A DNA stretch of 9,670 nucleotides from contig JBKJLF010000367.1 of assembly GCA_046597185.1 (NCBI GenBank), positions 1-9,670 of the forward strand, given 5' to 3'. This stretch comes from CAMBDR01 sp046597185 (GTDB lineage Bacteria > Pseudomonadota > Gammaproteobacteria > Burkholderiales > Burkholderiaceae_D). A program made the position numbers and the translations under genes. Below are positions 1-4,909 of this stretch, piece after piece. The number at the start of each line of letters is the position of its first letter. The stretch's first letter is position 1. Below the pieces are notes generated by a model that searched no databases, was not told the DNA's origin, and saw only the letters and a list, made by a program, of their open reading frames with translations.

Positions 1-1194
1 ATTTTCTTGCGCTAGGCTGCCAACCTGAATTTGCATGTCGATGCGATCGAGCAAGGGGCCGGAAATGCGGTCTTGATAGCGTGCGATTTGATCCGGCGAG
101 CACCTGCATTTACCCGAAGCGTGGCCCAAATAGCCGCAAGGGCAAGGGTTCATGGCGGCGATAAATTGGAAGCGGGCCGGAAAATCGGCTTGCCGCGCCG
201 CGCGCGAGATGGAAATATGGCCCGACTCCAGCGGTTCACGCAATACTTCCAATACTTTGCGGTCAAATTCGGGTAATTCATCCAGAAATAACACACCATG
301 ATGCGCCAGAGAAATTTCTCCGGGGCGCGGAATGCTGCCGCCACCCACCAAGGCCACGCCGGACGCGGTATGGTGCGGGGCGCGGTAGGGCCGGGTTTTC
401 CAGCGGCTTAAATTAAAGCCATTGCATACCGATTGCACCGCCGCCGATTCCAGCGCTTCCCTGTCATTCATAGCCGGTAAAATCCCGGCAAAGCGGGCTG
501 CCAACATGGTTTTACCGGTGCCGGGCGGGCCGATTAACAGCACGCTGTGCGCGCCCGCCGCCGCCACTTCGAGCGCGCGCTTGGCTTGCATTTGGCCTTT
601 GACTTCGGAAAAATCGGGGTAGCTTGGGCGTTGGCTGATGATTTGCGGTAGGTGGCGCGCCAAGCGGTCATCGTTATTGCTGGTCATAAAATGCTGACAC
701 ACTTCGGTGAGTGAGCCAGCGGGGTAAATGCGCGCATCCTGTACCAGCGCGGCTTCATCGGCACTGCTACGCGGCAAAATAAATTTACAGATTTTGCCTA
801 CGCGCTGCATCGCTACCGTCATGGCCAGCGCGCCGCGTATCGGGCGCAATTCACCTGAGAGTGATAGCTCGCCGGCAAATTCATAATCATCAAATTGATC
901 ATCCGGTATCTGGCCGGAAGCGGCTAAAATGCCCAGCGCAATCGGTAAATCGAAACGGCCAGACTCTTTGGGTAAATCGGCTGGGGCCAGGTTGACGGTG
1001 ATGCGCCGCGCGGGAAATTCAAACTGGGTATTTTGCAACGCGGCACGCACCCGGTCTTTGGATTCTTTGACTTCGGTTTCGGGCAGCCCCACGATAGTGA
1101 ATGATGGCAACCCGTTGGCGAGATGGACTTCCACCGTCACCTGCGGCGCATGCATGCCCGCAAGGGCGCGACTTTTGAGGATGGCAAGGCTCAT
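1..1194 (-). CDS. comM: ComM/YifB-family AAA+ ATPase, 3' end cut off by window
   Basis: The first 398 codons of a Mg-chelatase-like AAA+ protein are present with no stop or frameshift; the family is usually about 500 residues, so roughly 100 C-terminal residues lie outside. ComM is a hexameric helicase that promotes branch migration of incoming single-stranded DNA during natural transformation. Visible landmarks are an N-terminal Lon-like domain (residues 1-170, with the family stretch GLPETEVKESKDRVR), Walker A GPPGTGKT at 222-229, the segment YRAPHHTAS at about 270-278, Walker B VLFLDE at 301-306, the sensor stretch AAMNPCPCGY at about 346-355, and SGPLLDRID near 378-386. The chosen ATG is preceded by GGAGG at a good distance. 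It reads away from the hydrolase gene and has its own leader with inverted repeats. In many transformable and non-transformable bacteria the gene is conserved, so its presence alone does not prove competence. Confidence 0.95.
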   Translation of the reverse strand, partial: MSLAILKSRALAGMHAPQVTVEVHLANGLPSFTIVGLPETEVKESKDRVRAALQNTQFEFPARRITVNLAPADLPKESGRFDLPIALGILAASGQIPDDQFDDYEFAGELSLSGELRPIRGALAMTVAMQRVGKICKFILPRSSADEAALVQDARIYPAGSLTEVCQHFMTSNNDDRLARHLPQIISQRPSYPDFSEVKGQMQAKRALEVAAAGAHSVLLIGPPGTGKTMLAARFAGILPAMNDREALESAAVQSVCNGFNLSRWKTRPYRAPHHTASGVALVGGGSIPRPGEISLAHHGVLFLDELPEFDRKVLEVLREPLESGHISISRAARQADFPARFQFIAAMNPCPCGYLGHASGKCRCSPDQIARYQDRISGPLLDRIDMQIQVGSLAQEN

Positions 1195-1258
1195 GCAAGC
1201 CTCCAGTTGGATTTAATTTCATGGCAGCAATTCATGATTTTCCTCGCTCGGATGGAAT

Positions 1259-1272
1259 GGGTATCAATACCC
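1259..1272. repeat. perfect palindrome gggtat-ca-ataccc in the comM leader
   Basis: Two 6-base arms separated by two bases form a perfect inverted repeat, about 65 bases upstream of the comM start codon. The right arm runs directly into CCCGCTT (1270-1276), which pairs with AAGCGGG at 1306-1312, so two alternative pairings share bases 1270-1272. It could be an operator, a leader hairpin, or part of a dispersed intergenic repeat; the window alone cannot tell these apart. Confidence 0.5.
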
Positions 1273-1292
1273 GCTTGGGCTACGCTTTGGTT

Positions 1293-1323
1293 ATTGTAGG
1301 GCCGAAAGCGGGATTAAAACCAA
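1293..1323 (-). promoter_or_regulatory. possible sigma-70 promoter for comM
   Basis: On the minus strand TACAAT (1293-1298) makes a good -10 element. TTGGTT (1318-1323) is a poor -35 element at a long spacing of 19 bases. Transcription would begin near 1286 and give a leader of about 90 bases containing the palindrome at 1259-1272. This is a weak match proposed only because nothing better is seen upstream of comM. Confidence 0.25.
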
Positions 1324-1634
1324 GGCGTATGAAAAAACATGGATAAAAAGGGAGTACTTGTTGATTTTTGCTGACACTACAGGTTTTACGATGCAAGAAT
1401 TGGCGTAAAAATTCTTTTAGAACCGTGCTTGATTGTGCTTACCCGATTAAGGCGGCATCCACTTATTTACTTTATTTGCAGAAAGATAACGAGGGACGCC
1501 TGAGTACCTATATGTGCAAGGGTAATCAACCAGATGCACGGGCTGAACCTGGCTTGAAATGGCTGGGCAAGCATGGGCGCAAGTAAGAATTCGTAGCCGC
1601 ACTTTAGCACAAACGATAATGGCTCATCACGCAC

Positions 1635-2573
1635 TTATTTCACCCAGGCCGGAAAATAGCCGAGTTTATCTTGCACCGCGCTGTCATGGGCCGGAATCAC
1701 GACAAGTTTCGGTTCTTGCTGCATCAATTGGCGCACCTTGTCCGCGCTTTCTTGGGTTTGGTCATGGTCGTCATCCACAATTTTGGCGGCGGCCCAAAAT
1801 TTTCTGGCGCCAGCTTTGAGTGCCGCCACCGTCCACGCCACATCACCGATAAAGAAATGGCGTTGACCGGAATCGACCGTGACAAATAAGCCAACTGAAC
1901 CGGGGGTGTGACCGGGCATCGGCACCACCACCACGCTGCCATCATGAAATAAATCCGCACTTTGGGCATAACCCTGATACGGGATAGCGTCAAATTGCAG
2001 GCTTTCCCATTGTACTTTATTTACTTGAGAAGCCCAGGTGCCACCCGCGCCGCGTGTGGGTTGCTTGATGCGCGCCATTTCTTCGGCGGCAACCAGTACT
2101 TTGGCTTGCGGGAAGTCGGGCACGCCACCTGCGTGATCCCAATGGCTGTGGCTCAGAATGATGCGCCCGATGGGCGGATAGCCCGCCTGCTGCAATTGCA
2201 CACTGGCCGCCTGCAAGGGAGCCTGATAGCTGAAAAAAGGCCGCTGCCACCAGGCCATGTCGGCGGCATATTGGGCATCAATGGTTTGGCCCAGACCGCT
2301 GTCGAATAACAGGTAATGCTCACCATGCTTGATCAGAAAGGCTGAGAAATTGGAATCGATCTTGCGCCCATATGCGCCATCCGGTTGCAGCAAACGCTCC
2401 GCCACGGCCACCCGCCCGGTTTTGATGATGGAAAAACCGACACGGGGTAAACCGGCAGGGAGCGTTGGCGTGGTCTGCGCGGTGATCGGTGCGGTGGCTT
2501 GTGCCGCGACTGGCATGGCCGGGAGGGCCAGGATTGAAGCGAGAGCGAAAAAACGAATGGCGATTGCGCGCAT
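1635..2573 (-). CDS. exported metallo-beta-lactamase-fold hydrolase
   Basis: A 312-residue protein with an N-terminal signal peptide (basic MRAIAIR, hydrophobic core, likely cleavage after AQA near residue 26) followed by a complete MBL-fold catalytic domain, so it probably works in the periplasm. The full set of metal ligands is visible: the HxHxDH motif H142-S-H144-W-D146-H147, H222 in PGHTPGS, D244 in FIGD and H296 in IPAHD, which points to an intact dinuclear, probably zinc, site. The overall pattern resembles the broad lactonase/AttM-like group more than true beta-lactamases, but the substrate cannot be read from the sequence; a lactone, ester or thioester is possible. It is divergent from the MerR-family gene, and a MerR-type promoter points at it, so it is the likely target of that regulator. 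The ATG is preceded only by a weak GAGG. No frameshift or missing ligand is seen. Confidence 0.9.
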   Translation of the reverse strand: MRAIAIRFFALASILALPAMPVAAQATAPITAQTTPTLPAGLPRVGFSIIKTGRVAVAERLLQPDGAYGRKIDSNFSAFLIKHGEHYLLFDSGLGQTIDAQYAADMAWWQRPFFSYQAPLQAASVQLQQAGYPPIGRIILSHSHWDHAGGVPDFPQAKVLVAAEEMARIKQPTRGAGGTWASQVNKVQWESLQFDAIPYQGYAQSADLFHDGSVVVVPMPGHTPGSVGLFVTVDSGQRHFFIGDVAWTVAALKAGARKFWAAAKIVDDDHDQTQESADKVRQLMQQEPKLVVIPAHDSAVQDKLGYFPAWVK

Positions 2574-2670
2574 GGTGTAACCTCACTGAAAGATAGATTT
2601 ATTGGGCTGGCCAGGTGGGATATCACTCATCTCACCCACTACGGGCCAGGAATCGGATACCATGGAGAGC

Positions 2671-2702
2671 AGTGTAAAGGCTGGCCTATACACCAGGGTC
2701 AA
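2671..2702 (-). promoter_or_regulatory. MerR-type promoter of the hydrolase gene
   Basis: On the minus strand TTGACC (-35, 2697-2702) and TACACT (-10, 2671-2676) are 20 bases apart, longer than the normal 17 but typical of MerR-activated promoters. A dyad fills the spacer at 2681-2696: CTGG-TG-TATA-GG-CCAG, symmetric at 12 of 16 positions. The layout closely parallels the E. coli zntA promoter, whose dyad also has CTGG/CCAG arms in a 20-base spacer. Transcription would start near 2664 and leave a leader of about 90 bases. The plus strand of the same dyad contains TATACA (2687-2692), a possible -10 for merR, which would allow autoregulation. Confidence 0.7.
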
Positions 2703-2727
2703 GCAGATTCGTGAACTATTTTTTGAA

Positions 2728-2734
2728 AAGGGGA
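2728..2734 (+). promoter_or_regulatory. ribosome binding site that sets the MerR start
   Basis: AAGGGGA lies five bases before the ATG at 2740. It fixes the start of the MerR gene there, rather than at the upstream in-frame TTG at 2602, which would add 46 residues with no family match and overlap the promoter region. Confidence 0.7.
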
Positions 2735-2739
2735 AAGCG

Positions 2740-3183
2740 ATGAATATCAGCCAACTGGCGCGCGCCGCCGAGGTGACGCCGGACACTTTGCGCTTCTATG
2801 AAAAGCAAGGCTTGTTGGCCGCGCCGACACGGCAAAACAATGGTTATCGTCGTTATGCCGAAGAAGACTTGAAGCTGGTCAAGTTTATTCGCGGTGCCCA
2901 GTCACTCGGGTTTTCTTTGGCCGAAATCCGCACGATTTTGCCGCAGTTGGCGCAAGGGCAGTTTGGCCGAACCGAAATCGAACAACAATTACAGGCTAAA
3001 ATGGCGCAAATTGATGAACATATGCGCCATTTGCGCACACTGAAAAAAGAATTAAGCGCCACCATGGCGTCATTGCGCTGCCAACGCGATCATGCATTGG
3101 CCACCGCGCACAGTACCGCAAGCGATAGTGGTAGCGGTGCCGGGATCGCTCTGTTGAAGCAAACCTTCAGGTCTGGCAAATAA
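2740..3183 (+). CDS. MerR-family transcriptional regulator
   Basis: A 147-residue regulator starting MNISQLARAAEVTPDTLRF, with the hallmark MerR winged helix-turn-helix (residues 1-39, including TLRFYEKQGLL and NGYRRY) and a long helical dimerisation segment (about 76-118). MerR proteins bind a dyad in an overlong promoter spacer and twist the DNA to activate transcription. The only cysteine is C114, in LRCQRDHA. The residue corresponding to the conserved C79 of ZntR-like sensors appears to be missing, as is the Cys-rich loop of CueR or ZntR, so a classical heavy-metal sensor is unlikely. The signal could be an organic molecule or an oxidant. The Ser/Gly-rich tail after about 125 looks disordered. 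It lies divergent to the MBL hydrolase with an operator-like dyad between them, so control of that gene and of itself is the natural inference. Confidence 0.92.
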   Translation: MNISQLARAAEVTPDTLRFYEKQGLLAAPTRQNNGYRRYAEEDLKLVKFIRGAQSLGFSLAEIRTILPQLAQGQFGRTEIEQQLQAKMAQIDEHMRHLRTLKKELSATMASLRCQRDHALATAHSTASDSGSGAGIALLKQTFRSGK

Positions 3184-3240
3184 GGTGGCAAATAGGGGAG
3201 GAGATAAGACCCCGGCTTATTCAACCGTTGCTAATCAGAC

Positions 3241-3564
3241 TCACTCATTGCCTTTGTCCAACGATACGGACGGTGCCTCGGGCGTAGCTTGGGCAGGTGC
3301 TTGTGTTGCCTGGATGGGTGCCTGAGTGGCCAGTAACATCGCTTCCAATTCAGCCACTTTGGCCTCCAGTGTTTCGAGTTTGGCCCTTGTTTTGGCCAAT
3401 ACCTGTGTTTGAATATCAAATTCTTCCCGCGTCACCAGGTCCAATTTGGAAAATCCCTGGCTCATCATCGACTTGACATTTTTCTCAATGTCCTTGGCCG
3501 GCGAGGAATCGATCGCTTGGTTGATTTTACTTTGCAAATCGTTAAAAAAATTATTCATGTCCAT
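3241..3564 (-). CDS. ubiK: ubiquinone biosynthesis accessory factor UbiK (BMFP domain)
   Basis: A 107-residue protein of the UbiK/YqiC family. UbiK partners with UbiJ and helps the Ubi complex make ubiquinone under aerobic conditions; the family binds membranes and forms trimeric coiled coils. The signature is LDLVTREEFDIQ (about residues 41-52), followed by a coiled coil of heptads rich in Leu, Glu and Lys (about 53-78, VLAKTRAKLETLEAKVAELE). The N-terminal half is an amphipathic helix (NNFFNDLQSKINQAI). The C-terminal tail after about 80 is Ala/Gln/Pro-rich with repeated QAP and QAT units, longer than in E. coli. The first ATG is preferred over the one two codons later because AGGA sits about seven bases before it. 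It converges with the MerR gene (57 bases between stops) and diverges from the porin operon. Confidence 0.93.
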   Translation of the reverse strand: MDMNNFFNDLQSKINQAIDSSPAKDIEKNVKSMMSQGFSKLDLVTREEFDIQTQVLAKTRAKLETLEAKVAELEAMLLATQAPIQATQAPAQATPEAPSVSLDKGNE

Positions 3565-3596
3565 TTTGATTCCTTTTGTTTATCTTGCGGCATAAA

Positions 3597-3612
3597 TGCA
3601 CTACTATAGTGC
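3597..3612. promoter_or_regulatory. NtrC binding site (best of three)
   Basis: TGCAC-N7-GTGC fits the NtrC consensus core (GCAC-N7-GTGC). It sits in a perfect inverted repeat, GCACTA-CTA-TAGTGC (3598-3612). The centre is about 146 bases upstream of the predicted sigma-54 start, a usual enhancer distance. It also lies about 35 bases upstream of the ubiK start codon on the other strand. Confidence 0.7.
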
Positions 3613-3638
3613 GTGGTTGATGGTAAATGTAGACTTTA

Positions 3639-3654
3639 TGCACAGTAATGGGGC
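3639..3654. promoter_or_regulatory. possible weaker NtrC site
   Basis: TGCAC-N7-GGGC keeps one good half and a degenerate second half. Its centre is 42 bases from the first site, about four helical turns, so both would face the same side of the DNA. Confidence 0.4.
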
Positions 3655-3678
3655 GTAGCGCTAATATGAGGCTGATTT

Positions 3679-3694
3679 TGCACTTTTCTAGCCC
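3679..3694. promoter_or_regulatory. possible third NtrC half-site
   Basis: TGCAC followed after seven bases by GCCC. Only the left half matches, but the 40-base offset from the second site continues the spacing pattern. It could be chance. Confidence 0.25.
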
Positions 3695-3724
3695 TTGCCT
3701 ACGGTTAATTTCCCTGCCTTGTGC

Positions 3725-3741
3725 TGGCATGACTTCTGCTA
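3725..3741 (+). promoter_or_regulatory. sigma-54 (RpoN) promoter of the porin-glnK-amtB operon
   Basis: TGGCATGACTTCTGCTA has the invariant GG (3726-3727) and GC (3738-3739) exactly ten bases apart, and agrees with TGGCA-G at the -24 element. The -12 element is CTGCT instead of the ideal TTGCT. Transcription would start near 3751, leaving a leader of about 56 bases before the porin ATG. The upstream NtrC-like sites strongly support the call. Confidence 0.72.
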
Positions 3742-3806
3742 ATACTAAAACGAAAGCAATGTGCTTGCCGTCTTTTTATTTTCTCAATCACCACAAAGGA
3801 GTTGCC

Positions 3807-4550
3807 ATGAAGAACTTTACAGGAAATTTTATGGTGTCACGCTGTTTGACATTATCGCTTGCCTTGGTGGGAACGTGGGCCCAGGCTGAAGAAAAAAAGC
3901 CTGATAACGAAGTGAGCTTTAACGCGTCCCTCACCACCGATTACCGCTTCCGGGGTATTTCACAAACGCGTTTGAAACCCGCACTGCAAGGCGGCGTCGA
4001 TTATACCCATAATCCAAGCGGCTTTTATGCCGGGGCTTGGGCTTCGACGATTAAATGGGTTAAGGATGCCAATGGCGATAGCGATATCGAAATCGATTTG
4101 TACGGCGGCAAAAAAGGTGAAGTGGTGAAGGATGTCAGTTATGACGTGGGTTTGTTGACCTATGTTTACCCGTCCAATAAACTCAGCCCGAGCGCGAATA
4201 CTACCGAAATCTATGGGCAACTCGGGTTTGGCCCGGCTTATATCAAATATTCGTATTCGCTGACCAATTTGTTTGGTTTTACCGATAGCAAACGCAGTGG
4301 CTACCTGGATGCCGGGGCGAATTTTGATTTGACCGGCGGCTATATCTTGAATACCCATATTGGACATCAGGCGGTACGCAATAATTCGGTAGCAAGCTAT
4401 ACCGACTATAAGCTGGGTGTCACCAAAGATTTCGGTGTGGCTTCGGTTGCGTTGGCTTTATATCACGCCAATACCAGTGTTTATGTTGGTCGGGACGGTA
4501 AAAATCTGGGCAAAACCGGTGCCGTACTTTCTGTTTCGAAAACTTTCTAA
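3807..4550 (+). CDS. TorF-family putative outer-membrane porin
   Basis: A 247-residue beta-barrel protein. A signal peptide (residues 1-27, MKNF to WAQA, then EEKK) leads into alternating beta-strand segments rich in Gly, Tyr and Asp, such as SLTTDYRFRGISQT at about 42-55, a stretch characteristic of this family, and a C-terminal phenylalanine (SVSKTF) as expected for BamA-dependent assembly. The solute is not known. It is first in the operon, 10 bases before glnK, behind a sigma-54 promoter, so a role in entry of ammonium or small nitrogen compounds when nitrogen is scarce is a fair inference. The start is the ATG at 3807 because AAGGAG precedes it and the signal peptide begins there; a longer frame from 3648 would run through the promoter. 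No defects are seen. Confidence 0.88.
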   Translation: MKNFTGNFMVSRCLTLSLALVGTWAQAEEKKPDNEVSFNASLTTDYRFRGISQTRLKPALQGGVDYTHNPSGFYAGAWASTIKWVKDANGDSDIEIDLYGGKKGEVVKDVSYDVGLLTYVYPSNKLSPSANTTEIYGQLGFGPAYIKYSYSLTNLFGFTDSKRSGYLDAGANFDLTGGYILNTHIGHQAVRNNSVASYTDYKLGVTKDFGVASVALALYHANTSVYVGRDGKNLGKTGAVLSVSKTF

Positions 4551-4560
4551 CGGGGACAAA

Positions 4561-4899
4561 ATGAAACTTATTACTGCAATTATCAAACCATTCAAATTGG
4601 ATGAGGTGCGTGAAGCCTTGTCGGCGATTGGTGTGCAAGGCATCACCGTTACGGAAGTGAAGGGTTTTGGGCGGCAAAAAGGCCATACCGAGTTGTATCG
4701 GGGTGCTGAATATGTGGTTGATTTCTTGCCAAAAACCAAGATCGAGGCGGCGGTTGATGATGCGATTGTGGAACGAGTGATCGAAGCGGTTGAAGCCGCA
4801 GCCCGTACCGGCAAAATCGGCGATGGTAAGATTTTTGTGTACTCGCTGGAACAAGTGGTGCGAATTCGTACTGGCGAAACCGGCAACGAAGCCTTATAA
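4561..4899 (+). CDS. glnK: nitrogen regulatory protein PII (GlnK/GlnB type)
   Basis: A full-length 112-residue PII protein. PII trimers sense ATP/ADP and 2-oxoglutarate and pass on nitrogen status; GlnK inserts its T-loops into AmtB to block ammonium flow when nitrogen is plentiful. The T-loop carries the uridylylation site Tyr51 in RGAEYVVDF, modified by GlnD, and the C-terminal PII signature (ARTGKIGDGKIFV, about 82-95) and VRIRTGETG are intact. GGGGA lies about five bases before the ATG. The gene sits between the porin and amtB with 10-base gaps on both sides, so the three are one transcript. The name GlnK rather than GlnB is chosen from the link to amtB; the sequence alone does not separate these paralogues securely. 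Confidence 0.95.
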   Translation: MKLITAIIKPFKLDEVREALSAIGVQGITVTEVKGFGRQKGHTELYRGAEYVVDFLPKTKIEAAVDDAIVERVIEAVEAAARTGKIGDGKIFVYSLEQVVRIRTGETGNEAL

Positions 4900-4903
4900 G
4901 GAG
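4898..4903 (+). promoter_or_regulatory. ribosome binding site for the GTG start of amtB
   Basis: AAGGAG overlaps the glnK stop codon (TAA, 4897-4899) and is six bases before the GTG at 4910. Together with the signal peptide that starts there, it selects GTG rather than an upstream in-frame ATG at 4790 inside glnK, and suggests translational coupling of glnK and amtB. Confidence 0.75.
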
Positions 4904-4909
4904 AAACTT

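Larger units (their letters stand above)
1195..1634. other. gene-free stretch between comM and the hydrolase gene
   Basis: No convincing coding sequence is seen in these 440 bases. A 72-codon frame starting at a TTG (1368-1586, plus) has no recognisable domain and no good ribosome binding site, so it is not called. The part nearest comM contains its leader, a palindrome (1259-1272) and a longer-range inverted repeat (CCCGCTT at 1270-1276 with AAGCGGG at 1306-1312). A 7-bp AT-rich inverted repeat (AAGAATT at 1395-1401, AATTCTT at 1410-1416) lies further right. No obvious intrinsic terminator follows the hydrolase stop. The stretch could include remains of a decayed gene, but nothing visible proves that. 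Confidence 0.6.

Noticed and set aside
1395..1416. AAGAATT/AATTCTT inverted repeat considered as a terminator
   Set aside because: It is AT-rich and weak, about 220 bases beyond the hydrolase stop, and not followed by a proper T-tract in that direction.
1368..1586. A 72-codon plus-strand frame in the comM-hydrolase gap
   Set aside because: It starts at a TTG without a suitably placed Shine-Dalgarno sequence and shows no recognisable motif; it is more likely chance or decayed sequence.
2602..2739. An N-terminal extension of the MerR gene from TTG 2602
   Set aside because: MerR proteins begin right at the helix-turn-helix, a good ribosome binding site precedes ATG 2740, and the extension would span the promoter and dyad.
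3204..3220. A short inverted repeat (ATAAG/CTTAT) between the convergent MerR and ubiK stops, considered as a terminator
   Set aside because: It is only a five-base AT-rich stem with no T-run on either side.
3960..4367. A 135-codon minus-strand frame opposite the porin gene
   Set aside because: It is a shadow frame; the porin on the plus strand has a signal peptide, family motifs and operon context.
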